NCBI GenBank assembly: GCA_937981305.1
Contig: CALJPB010000314.1
Span: 1-5,974, forward strand
Length of the DNA: 5,974 nt
From: an uncultured Selenomonas sp.
GTDB taxonomy: Bacteria; Bacillota; Negativicutes; Selenomonadales; Selenomonadaceae
Reading direction: 5' to 3'
Shown: positions 1 to 5,797 of the stretch, piece after piece
Layout: each line of letters starts with the position of its first letter
Position numbering within the stretch: the first letter of the stretch is position 1
Notes under the pieces: model-generated
What the model was told of the DNA's origin: nothing
Databases searched by the model: none
The model's input: the letters and a program-made list of their open reading frames with translations, nothing else
Position numbers and translations under genes: made by a program

Positions 1-703
1 CGCTCTTTAATAGCCCCGAGATCGTCTCCTGATTGAACATATCGCGAATCGAGTTCATGAGGGCAAGCCCCGGAATCACGGGCATGATATTGCCCATGTT
101 GATTGCAGCAGGATGGATGTCCATACCGAACCACATGAATGAGTTTGCAAGTATCCCTCCGACGAAGCTGAGCAGAACAAGCGCAAAATATGGATTGAGT
201 TTTGTCTGGCCGAGAAGATATTGCAAAAGGCGCAGGAGCACGCCCACGATGCCCGCACATACAGCATCCTCAAGCCGCCCTCCGAAGAACGCGGAGAAGC
301 TCGCGGCAATCAGTGCCCAGTAGAACAAGGAGGCCTTGAGCGAGATCTCCTCCATCGTGTCGATCTCCCGAATGCGCTGCTTAATCTCATCCGAGGTCAT
401 GGGATGGGCGCAGATCTCGCGCGAAAGCTGATTCAGAGCCTTGAGCCGCTGAAAGTCGAAGTTCTGCCCGGGCACACGGCGCATCTGCGTAAGCACGCCG
501 ATGTCCTCTCCACGCAGCGTCACAACAATGCTGGTCGTAATGACCATCACATCCACATGACGTACGCCGTACGCACGGCAGATAAAATTGATCGTACGCT
601 CCACGCGACTGACCTCGGCACCCGTCACAAGCATACGCTGACCGATGTCGATGGCGCGTTCAAGGATATTATTGATGTTGATTCGTGCTGTTTCATTTAC
701 CAT
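1..703 (-). CDS. Threonine/serine exporter family protein (ThrE N-terminal, DUF1212/YjjP-like), 3' end cut off by window edge
   Basis: 234 residues are visible from the ATG at 703-701, and the frame stays open to the window edge. The N-terminal soluble part carries the family's opening segment: a helix ending in LVTGAEVSRVERTI (about residues 25-38), then an Arg-Ala-Tyr-Gly turn and two short beta-like stretches (about 49-63). From about residue 122 it becomes hydrophobic, with probable membrane segments near 122-140, 145-164, 171-189 and 199-218, the last containing IPGLALMNSIRDM, a hallmark of this family. In many Firmicutes the transporter is split into this roughly 250-residue protein and a smaller DUF3815 partner, so a partner gene just beyond coordinate 1 is likely (inference). 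Related proteins export threonine/serine (ThrE) or are linked to succinate export (YjjPB), so the substrate is uncertain. An in-frame ATG at 712-710 is an alternative start. Neither start has a Shine-Dalgarno sequence. The gene has its own promoter after the glmS terminator. Confidence 0.88.
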   Translation of the reverse strand, partial: MVNETARININNILERAIDIGQRMLVTGAEVSRVERTINFICRAYGVRHVDVMVITTSIVVTLRGEDIGVLTQMRRVPGQNFDFQRLKALNQLSREICAHPMTSDEIKQRIREIDTMEEISLKASLFYWALIAASFSAFFGGRLEDAVCAGIVGVLLRLLQYLLGQTKLNPYFALVLLSFVGGILANSFMWFGMDIHPAAINMGNIMPVIPGLALMNSIRDMFNQETISGLLKS

Positions 704-713
704 AATGAACATA

Positions 714-742
714 GTTATAGCAGACTACGCAGTCTTTGTCAC
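714..742 (-). promoter_or_regulatory. Probable sigma-70 promoter of the ThrE-family gene
   Basis: On the minus strand, GTGACA (742-737) and TATAAC (719-714) are separated by exactly 17 bases, and the -10 is preceded by TGC, giving an extended -10. The expected transcription start is near 706, only a few bases before the ATG at 703, which would leave almost no leader. The site lies between the glmS terminator and the gene, where a promoter is needed. Confidence 0.6.
722..735. repeat. Small inverted repeat centred in the exporter promoter spacer
   Basis: AGACT-ACGC-AGTCT has five-base perfect arms around a four-base centre. It sits almost exactly in the middle of the 17-base spacer between the -35 and -10 boxes. 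It could be a repressor or activator operator. At this size it could also be chance. No regulator gene is visible nearby. Confidence 0.3.
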
Positions 743-754
743 GTCTTTTCATAG

Positions 755-799
755 AAAAAGACTGCCGCACGTGTGCAAAAGCATCTTCGTGCAGCAGTC
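755..799 (-). terminator. Rho-independent terminator of glmS
   Basis: On the minus strand a 12-base arm, GACTGCTGCACG (799-788), pairs with CGTGCGGCAGTC (771-760) with one A-C mismatch. It is followed directly by TTTTT (759-755). The 16-base loop can pair further internally (TGC with GCA). It begins 22 bases after the glmS stop codon. Confidence 0.85.
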
Positions 800-821
800 C
801 TGAATGTTATCAGCGATTCGT

Positions 822-2651
822 TTACTCGACTGTAACCGACTTCGCCAAGTTGCGCGGCTTGTCCACATCGCAGCCGCGTGTAATCGCGGCATAGTATGCG
901 AGCAGCTGCAGCGGGATCACAGAGAGGATCGGCATGATGAACTCATCCGACGCTGGAACGTGCATGACGTGATCGACGTACTTCTCGAGCTCCGTATCTC
1001 CCTCTGCCGCGATGCCGATAACGACTGCGTCGCGTGCCTTGACCTCCTTGATATTCGAGAGGGTCTTTTCATAGACGTTGCGCTGCGTCGCAAGTGCAAT
1101 CACGGGAACGCCCTCGACGATCAGCGCGAGCGTGCCGTGCTTGAGCTCGCCCGCCGCATACGCTTCTGCGTGAATGTAGGAGATCTCCTTGAGCTTGAGT
1201 GCGCCCTCAAGCGAAACGGCGTAGTCCAGTCCACGTCCGATGTAGAACACATCCTCGTTGAAACCGTACTGCTTCGCAAAGGTCTTGATCGGGTCGACAT
1301 CGGACAGGATCTCGGAGACCTGTGCGGGGATCTCATGCAGCTGTGCAACCAACTCCGCCGTACGCTCTGCCGCAATCGACTTCTTGATCTCTGCCATGTA
1401 GAGCGCGAGCATAAAGAAGAGTACGAGCTGCGTCGTATATGCCTTCGTCGATGCGACCGCGATCTCAGGACCCGCCCATGTATAGACAACCTGATCCGCT
1501 TCGCGTGCAATCGACGATCCAACTACATTTGTGATGGCAAGAGTCTTTGCCCCGCGCCGCTTCGACTCCTTGAGCGCGGCAAGCGTATCACTCGTCTCGC
1601 CCGACTGCGAAACCACAATCAGGAGCGTGTGCTCATCGACAATCGGGTCGCGGTAGCGGAACTCCGAGGCGACATCCACCTCGACGAGGACGCGCGCAAG
1701 CTTTTCGATGTAGTATTTGCCCACAAGCCCCGCATGGTACGCGGTACCACACGCAACGATGTAGATCTTGTTGAACGAGTTCAGATAGTCCGCATCCCAT
1801 GCGAGTTCGTCAAAGGAAATGGATTTTTTATCCGCCGTGATGCGCTGGCTCATCGTATCGCGCACCGCCTTCGGCTGCTCGTGAATCTCCTTGAGCATGA
1901 AGTGCTCGTAGCCGCCCTTTTCCGCTGCCTCGGCGTTCCATGTCACCTCGAACACCTTCTTCGGCACAGATGCGCCAAGATGGTTTGTCACCTCGACCGC
2001 ATCCTTGCGGACAATGGCTACTTCCCCGTCCGCCAGAATATAGGTGCGGCGCGTTTTGGATATAATGGCAGGAATATCCGAAGCGATGAAGTTCTCGCCC
2101 TCGCCAAGCCCGATGATGAGCGGGTTGTCCTGCTTCGTGCAGAGCAGCATATCCGGATGCTTCCGGCTCATGAACGCAAGCGCGTACGAGCCCTCGATCC
2201 GCTCGAGCACTGCGCGCACGGCGGCAATGAAGTCCCCGCTGTAGACCTCCTCGAGGAGGTGTACGACGACCTCTGTATCTGTCTCAGACTTGAAGACATG
2301 CCCCTTTGCAATGAGCTCTTCCTTCAGCGAAAGATAGTTCTCGATGATGCCGTTGTGCACAATGGCAAAGTCGCCGTGGCAGTCCGTATGCGGATGCGAA
2401 TTCACATCCGACGGACGCCCGTGCGTCGCCCAGCGCGTATGACCGATGCCGAGGCTGCCCATGGGCACATTTCCCTTGATCTTGTCGCGCAGTGCGGCAA
2501 GTCTGCCGACACTCTTCTCCACGCGGATGTTCTCTCCATCATAGACGGCGATACCCGCCGAGTCATACCCGCGATACTCGAGCTTCGACAGACCGTCGAG
2601 CAAGAACTCTGCCGCCTGACGATCCCCCACATAACCCACGATTCCACACAT
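822..2651 (-). CDS. glmS: Glutamine--fructose-6-phosphate aminotransferase (isomerizing), glucosamine-6-phosphate synthase
   Basis: A cytoplasmic enzyme that makes glucosamine-6-phosphate from fructose-6-phosphate and glutamine, the entry step to UDP-GlcNAc for peptidoglycan and LPS. At 609 residues it has the usual length. The N-terminal glutaminase (Ntn) domain starts MCGIVGYVG, so Cys2 becomes the N-terminal nucleophile after Met removal. It carries HTRWATHG at 71-78 and HNGIIEN at 99-105. Two SIS sugar-isomerase domains follow: the first has CGTAYHAG at 301-308 and the phosphate-binding SQSGETSDT at 349-357, and the second has GRGLDYAVSLEGALKLKEISYIHAE at about 472-496. The C-terminus DVDKPRNLAKSVTVE is the canonical tail that closes the active site and forms part of the ammonia channel region. 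The ATG is preceded by AGGAGG at a seven-base spacing and by a glmS ribozyme in the leader. No key residue is missing. The TAA stop at 824-822 precedes a strong terminator, so it is probably monocistronic. Confidence 0.98.
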   Translation of the reverse strand: MCGIVGYVGDRQAAEFLLDGLSKLEYRGYDSAGIAVYDGENIRVEKSVGRLAALRDKIKGNVPMGSLGIGHTRWATHGRPSDVNSHPHTDCHGDFAIVHNGIIENYLSLKEELIAKGHVFKSETDTEVVVHLLEEVYSGDFIAAVRAVLERIEGSYALAFMSRKHPDMLLCTKQDNPLIIGLGEGENFIASDIPAIISKTRRTYILADGEVAIVRKDAVEVTNHLGASVPKKVFEVTWNAEAAEKGGYEHFMLKEIHEQPKAVRDTMSQRITADKKSISFDELAWDADYLNSFNKIYIVACGTAYHAGLVGKYYIEKLARVLVEVDVASEFRYRDPIVDEHTLLIVVSQSGETSDTLAALKESKRRGAKTLAITNVVGSSIAREADQVVYTWAGPEIAVASTKAYTTQLVLFFMLALYMAEIKKSIAAERTAELVAQLHEIPAQVSEILSDVDPIKTFAKQYGFNEDVFYIGRGLDYAVSLEGALKLKEISYIHAEAYAAGELKHGTLALIVEGVPVIALATQRNVYEKTLSNIKEVKARDAVVIGIAAEGDTELEKYVDHVMHVPASDEFIMPILSVIPLQLLAYYAAITRGCDVDKPRNLAKSVTVE

Positions 2652-2658
2652 AAAAATA

Positions 2659-2664
2659 CCTCCT
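2659..2664 (-). promoter_or_regulatory. Ribosome binding site of glmS
   Basis: AGGAGG on the minus strand is followed by seven bases (TATTTTT) before the ATG at 2651. This is a near-ideal Shine-Dalgarno sequence. It lies downstream of the ribozyme, so cleavage would leave the ribosome binding site on the 3' fragment that carries a 5'-hydroxyl. Confidence 0.9.
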
Positions 2665-2698
2665 GACAGAAAACACTTCTCTCAGGGATTTCACTCCA

Positions 2699-2835
2699 TC
2701 TGCAGCTTTGTCCGCAGGGTCGCCCCTGCGCTTTGACCGCAGACTCTCGACAGAGCGTGCCGGAAGGCATCCGCTGATGACTCGACAACCTTCTCCTCGT
2801 CCTCTGAAACACAATCCGTGTTCAGAGCCAGCGCT
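2699..2835 (-). ncRNA. glmS self-cleaving ribozyme / riboswitch (GlcN6P-activated)
   Basis: The leader RNA matches the glmS ribozyme in sequence and architecture. The predicted cleavage is between A (2835) and G (2834) in the conserved AGCGC. P1 pairs CTCTGAA (2827-2821) with TTCAGAG (2808-2802) and is extended by CAC/GTG with one bulged U. It is followed by the invariant core GACGAGG (2801-2795). P2 pairs GAAGG (2793-2789) with CCTTC (2767-2763), enclosing conserved TTGTCGA and AGCGGATG. P3 is short here (CTCT-GTCG-AGAG, about 2756-2745). P4 pairs TCTGCGG (2743-2737) with CTGCAGA (2705-2699), flanked by the paired internal-loop segments TCAAAG and ACAAAG. It is capped by P4a CGCAGGG-GCGA-CCCTGCG (2730-2713). 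In this known class the ribozyme uses glucosamine-6-phosphate as a cofactor, cleaves the mRNA and lowers GlmS output, giving product feedback. The downstream gene being glmS confirms the assignment. Confidence 0.95.
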
Positions 2836-2884
2836 AAGAATTAGGAAGCACTGATAAATTCAGCGATTCCTATATCTTTTTCAT

Positions 2885-2917
2885 AAAAGAAATCCCCATA
2901 CACCAACGTGCATGGGG
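2885..2917 (-). terminator. Rho-independent terminator of the uppP-pth-radical SAM operon
   Basis: On the minus strand CCCCATGCAC (2917-2908) pairs with GTGTATGGGG (2903-2894), giving ten pairs including one G-U around a GTTG loop. ATTTCTTTT (2893-2885) follows. It starts 36 bases after the radical SAM stop codon. The first four C bases fall in the expected initiation zone of the glmS promoter, so the two elements overlap. Confidence 0.8.
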
Positions 2918-2919
2918 TC

Positions 2920-2948
2920 ATTCTATCCGATATTGAGCGAGAAGTCAA
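2920..2948 (-). promoter_or_regulatory. Strong sigma-70 promoter, probably of glmS
   Basis: TTGACT (2948-2943) and TAGAAT (2925-2920) are separated by 17 bases, with one mismatch to consensus in each box. It begins five bases after the end of the radical SAM gene, and transcription would start near 2913. The glmS leader would then have about 78 nucleotides before the ribozyme cleavage site. No comparably good promoter was found between the terminator hairpin and the ribozyme. Confidence 0.75.
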
Positions 2949-2952
2949 TTGG

Positions 2953-4230
2953 TCATGCCGTGACATAATGACTAAAACTGCCGATGACGAGCTGCGGAAA
3001 CTCCGCATGAAGCTCGTCCATGAACGCGCGCGTCCCAACAGGCGCACCGACCGCCTCCGGCATCGTTCGCAGAAAGAGCGTCGGATCGATGTTCAGATTC
3101 CGCATCTGGATCATCTGCACGGGCAGTGCACGGAAGAACTCCTGCCACGCCGCCAGTTCCTCCGCGCGGTCGGTAAAGCCCGGGAAGTGGAGCAAGTTCA
3201 GCGAGACATAGACTCCGTGATCGAGCGCATAGCGCAGGGATTCCTTTACATTGTTCAGCGGATAGCTTGCGCGGTAATATGCGTTATAACTCTCATCGCG
3301 TGCGCTGATGATGGAGACGCGCAGCGAGTCCAGCCCTGCGTCCACGATTTTCTTCATCCCTGCGGGAAAGCCTGCATTCGAGTTCATATTGATCTGACCA
3401 CGCGCGGTGACGGCGCGAATCTTGCGGATTCCCTCGGCGATGCGGTCAGCGGCAAGCGACGGTTCGCCCTCGCAGCCCTGCCCGAAGCTGATGATGCCAT
3501 CGGGAGCAAGTGAGAGGTGGTAGATGCCGACTTCGGCAATCTCCTCTGCCGTTGGAGAGAATGTGATGCGCTCCTGTGGTGAGGGGCAGCACTCCGAACT
3601 CTGCAGAGAAATACAGCCAAGGCAGTTCGCGTTGCAGACGGGCGAAGTCGGCACGCCGCACTCCCACCGCCGATAAAATAGATTTTGCGCCGTCAGGCAG
3701 TGGTAGTTCAGTGAACAATTCCCCACCTGCTCCACAATGCGGTTGTTCGGGAGTTCCTTCATCGTGCGCCGAACGAGCTTCTTCAGTTCCTTGCCGTTGT
3801 AGTTGGCGGGATCCCACTTCTCGTTTTCATCCGTATAGACGGCAGCGACGCACAGCTTCCCGCGATGCGAAACGACCGCCGTATATCCGTAGAGCGGCAG
3901 CGGCGCAGCATCATCGGCACGAACAAAGGCGGGCAGATGCGTGCGCGTATAGCCCTGCGGCAGAATCGCTGCAACCGCCGTCCCCGCAATACGAGTTTCC
4001 ACTCCGTCTGCCGTCTGTCCCACAGCAGTGTGTTCGGGCATAAACATGAGATCGGCACTCTCGGGCAGCGGAATGACATCCGCAGACGTAAGCGGAACAT
4101 TCTCCGTGCCGATGCGTCCCATCGCACGTACTCCCTCCGCCGTACGAATATTCCCATGCTTGTCGGCGTAGACCGCCGTGATCTCGTCGCTGTGTCTATG
4201 CGGACGTGCCGCCTGCTTCTTGGGCTTCAT
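2953..4230 (-). CDS. Radical SAM domain protein of unassigned function
   Basis: 425 residues. The canonical iron-sulfur motif CNANCLGC (CX3CX2C; Cys199, Cys203, Cys206) marks a radical SAM enzyme that would cleave S-adenosylmethionine to start radical chemistry. FGQGCEGEP at 249-257 is the expected GGE-like SAM-binding strand. The barrel probably spans about 190-375, including NMNSNAG (281-287) and LDSLRVSIIS (300-309). The first 135 or so residues are a separate, beta-rich region (IPLPESADLMFMPEHTAVG at about 53-71; LPQGYTRTHLP at 90-100). Additional cysteines at 172, 178, 191, 214, 215 and 253 surround the canonical triad, while no cysteine-rich SPASM-type domain follows. I recognise a family of similar uncharacterised Firmicutes proteins but not a function. 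The start codon lies 35 bases inside the end of pth and follows AGGGGAG at a short spacing of two bases from its last G. The next in-frame Met (residue 37) is less likely. It is the last gene of the operon. Confidence 0.9.
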   Translation of the reverse strand: MKPKKQAARPHRHSDEITAVYADKHGNIRTAEGVRAMGRIGTENVPLTSADVIPLPESADLMFMPEHTAVGQTADGVETRIAGTAVAAILPQGYTRTHLPAFVRADDAAPLPLYGYTAVVSHRGKLCVAAVYTDENEKWDPANYNGKELKKLVRRTMKELPNNRIVEQVGNCSLNYHCLTAQNLFYRRWECGVPTSPVCNANCLGCISLQSSECCPSPQERITFSPTAEEIAEVGIYHLSLAPDGIISFGQGCEGEPSLAADRIAEGIRKIRAVTARGQINMNSNAGFPAGMKKIVDAGLDSLRVSIISARDESYNAYYRASYPLNNVKESLRYALDHGVYVSLNLLHFPGFTDRAEELAAWQEFFRALPVQMIQMRNLNIDPTLFLRTMPEAVGAPVGTRAFMDELHAEFPQLVIGSFSHYVTA

Positions 4231-4819
4231 GACTCCCCTTTTGTTTTTCTTTCTTCTTGTGCGGATTGTACTTGTTCATCGCAAGATCCACACCGTCCGT
4301 CACAATGCACTCCACCGCGGGCAGGAGGTAGTCAATCGCCGCACGAATCTTCGGCGCATCCTCCGCCGCAAACGGCGCAAGGACATGGTTGATGACCGTC
4401 CATCCTGCGGGCGGTCTGCCAATGCCGATGCGCACGCGCGCAAAGTCCTCGCTGCCCACATGGGCGAGGATGGACTTGATGCCGTTATGGCCGCCCGATT
4501 CGCCCTTTTTCCGAATGCGAACTGTCCCCGCAGGGATATCCATATCATCGTGAACGACAACGAGATCGTTAGCATCCACTTTATAGTAGGAAAGCATCGG
4601 ACTGAGTGCTTCGCCGCTGTTGTTCATATAGGTTAAGGGCTTGACGAGAAAGACTTTCTCTCCGGCGATGCGCACCTCTGTGATGGCAGAGAAAAAATCC
4701 TCCTTCCATGCGGGTGCATTCAGACGCTCTGCAAGCGCATCCACGAGCATAAACCCGACATTGTGCTTCGTCTGTGCATACTCCGCACCTGGATTGCCCA
4801 GCCCTGCAATGATTTTCAT
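4196..4819 (-). CDS. pth: Peptidyl-tRNA hydrolase (Pth1 family)
   Basis: A cytoplasmic esterase that releases peptides from prematurely dissociated peptidyl-tRNA so the tRNA can be reused; usually essential in bacteria. The sequence starts MKIIAGLGNPGAEYAQTKHNVGF, with Asn9 and the catalytic base His19. Asn66 in the YMNNSG loop, Asp91 in VVVHDDMD and Asn112 in SGGHNG match the other active-site positions of the family. GRP at 134-136 is also conserved. It has 207 residues against a usual 185-195. The excess is a charged tail after NKYN (about 184-207) with KKKEKQK, part of which lies in the overlap with the radical SAM gene. Its Shine-Dalgarno sequence AAGGAG is built from the last codons of uppP, and only three bases separate the two genes, so translational coupling is likely. 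Confidence 0.97.
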   Translation of the reverse strand: MKIIAGLGNPGAEYAQTKHNVGFMLVDALAERLNAPAWKEDFFSAITEVRIAGEKVFLVKPLTYMNNSGEALSPMLSYYKVDANDLVVVHDDMDIPAGTVRIRKKGESGGHNGIKSILAHVGSEDFARVRIGIGRPPAGWTVINHVLAPFAAEDAPKIRAAIDYLLPAVECIVTDGVDLAMNKYNPHKKKEKQKGSHEAQEAGGTSA

Positions 4820-4822
4820 GAG

Positions 4823-5668
4823 TTACTCCTTCGTCGGATCGCCGACGATAAAGAGATAGGCGAGTACGACGATGCCGAGTGCAATGCGGTACCAGCCGAA
4901 CGCTGTGAAATCATTGCGCTTGATGTAGCGCAGGAGGAAGCGGATCGAGAGAATGGAGACGATGAATGCCGTCACCATACCAACCGCAAGAATCACAAGC
5001 TCTGTCCCCGTGTAGTTCCATCCAAACTTTACGAGCTTCAGAAAGGACGCGCCGAACATGACGGGAATCGCAAGGAAGAACGTGAACTCTGTCGCAACGT
5101 AGCGGCTCGCGCCGAAGATGATGCCGCCGAGGATCGTCGCGCCCGAGCGGCTCGTCCCAGGGACGAGTGAGAGCACCTGAAACATACCGATGATGAATGC
5201 CGTGCGGTAGTCCAGTTTCGCAAGGTTCTCCACGCGCGGCGTACGGCGCTTGTTCCAGCGCTCCACCACGATGAAGAGCACGCCGTAGAGGATCAGCATG
5301 GAGGCGACCACGGGCGCATTCATGAAATGCTCTTCCATATATTTATTGAAGGCAAGCCCGATCACGGCGGCGGGCAGACAGGCGACGATGACCTTGCCCC
5401 AGAGATCGAATGTCATGCGCCGCTCCGCCTTCGACTTGCTCTTGAGAAACGGGTTGAGTTTTTCGAGGTTCAGCACGACGACGGCAAGAATCGCGCCGAG
5501 CTGGATCACAACGAGGAACATATCCATGAACGCCGTCGACACATCGAGCCGAATGAACTCATCGACGAGGATCATATGCCCCGTGCTCGAGACGGGCAGC
5601 CACTCCGTCAGTCCCTCCACGATGCCCAGAATGACAACCTTCACCAGTTCCATCAATGAAATATCCAC
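4823..5668 (-). CDS. uppP: Undecaprenyl-diphosphatase (BacA/UppP)
   Basis: An integral membrane phosphatase that converts undecaprenyl diphosphate to undecaprenyl phosphate, regenerating the lipid carrier for peptidoglycan and other envelope polymers. It also confers low-level bacitracin resistance. The 281 residues are of usual length and mostly hydrophobic. The N-terminal active-site motif is [17 protein letters not shown] (15-31), with Glu18, Glu22, Ser28 and His31. The second motif is [10 protein letters not shown] (169-178), with Arg174. Both belong to the inverted-repeat fold of this family. The start is GTG at 5668-5666, chosen because GGAGGAG lies about ten bases upstream. The internal ATG at 5653 would be about 25 bases from that site and would trim the first helix. 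It is the first gene of the operon with pth and the radical SAM gene, and has its own promoter. Confidence 0.97.
   Translation of the reverse strand: MDISLMELVKVVILGIVEGLTEWLPVSSTGHMILVDEFIRLDVSTAFMDMFLVVIQLGAILAVVVLNLEKLNPFLKSKSKAERRMTFDLWGKVIVACLPAAVIGLAFNKYMEEHFMNAPVVASMLILYGVLFIVVERWNKRRTPRVENLAKLDYRTAFIIGMFQVLSLVPGTSRSGATILGGIIFGASRYVATEFTFFLAIPVMFGASFLKLVKFGWNYTGTELVILAVGMVTAFIVSILSIRFLLRYIKRNDFTAFGWYRIALGIVVLAYLFIVGDPTKE
4826..4831 (-). promoter_or_regulatory. Ribosome binding site of pth inside the end of uppP
   Basis: AAGGAG (4831-4826) encodes the final Lys-Glu of uppP and lies six bases before the pth ATG at 4819. The uppP TAA stop sits between them. Ribosomes finishing uppP therefore end directly on the pth initiation site, an arrangement typical of coupled genes. 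Confidence 0.85.
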
Positions 5669-5678
5669 TGTAAATATA

Positions 5679-5685
5679 CTCCTCC
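5679..5685 (-). promoter_or_regulatory. Ribosome binding site deciding the GTG start of uppP
   Basis: GGAGGAG on the minus strand, within the longer purine run AGAGGAGGAG, is followed by ten bases before GTG at 5668. The next candidate ATG is too far away for this site, so the GTG is preferred. Confidence 0.8.
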
Positions 5686-5713
5686 TCTAACAAGGATCTC
5701 TAAAATCCCGCCT

Positions 5714-5722
5714 ATTATAGCA
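5714..5722 (-). promoter_or_regulatory. Extended -10 promoter of the uppP-pth-radical SAM operon
   Basis: TGCTATAAT on the minus strand is a perfect TATAAT (5719-5714) with the TGn extension. No good -35 hexamer is present at 16-18 bases upstream (GTGCAG at 17), as is often the case for extended -10 promoters. Transcription would start near 5707, giving a leader of about 38 bases. It lies downstream of the gdhA terminator. Confidence 0.7.
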
Positions 5723-5750
5723 CAGTTCCCGCATTTCTGCACGAGTCTTC

Positions 5751-5776
5751 AAAGAAAAAAGGCTGCCGAAGCAGCC
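5751..5776 (-). terminator. Rho-independent terminator of gdhA
   Basis: On the minus strand GGCTGC (5776-5771), loop TTCG and GCAGCC (5766-5761) form a six-pair stem closed by the very stable C(UUCG)G tetraloop. TTTTTT (5760-5755) and then CTTT follow. The hairpin begins 21 bases after the gdhA stop codon. Confidence 0.9.
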
Positions 5777-5797
5777 CTTCTCTATACGGTTCTACGC

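Noticed and set aside
221..754. A 177-codon + strand frame opposite the exporter gene
   Set aside because: It lies antisense to a clearly recognisable DUF1212 protein, and its product is His/Arg-rich and unlike any family.
804..2666. A 620-codon open frame on the + strand antisense to glmS
   Set aside because: It is the mirror of glmS, whose codon bias suppresses stops in the complementary frame. Its product is rich in Arg, Leu, His and Cys without any domain, and the minus-strand protein is an unmistakable full-length GlmS.
2663..2685. A small hairpin next to the glmS ribosome binding site (CTGA...TCAG with an A/U-rich inner stem)
   Set aside because: The stem is weak, contains a G-U pair and a two-base bulge, and covers only the first two bases of AGGAGG. 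It is not convincing as a sequestering element.
2402..2814. Minus-strand frames of 136 and 83 codons running from the ribozyme into glmS
   Set aside because: They read through ribozyme stems and then out of frame through glmS. The products are Arg/Ser-rich with no family resemblance.
2841..3047. A 68-codon minus-strand frame spanning the end of the radical SAM gene and the glmS leader
   Set aside because: It starts inside the radical SAM gene in another frame and has no ribosome binding site. It runs through the terminator hairpin and promoter, so it is not a plausible leader peptide.
5692..5708. GGAT...ATCC dyad in the uppP leader
   Set aside because: Four-base arms around an A/T-rich loop are expected by chance and show no relation to the promoter or ribosome binding site.
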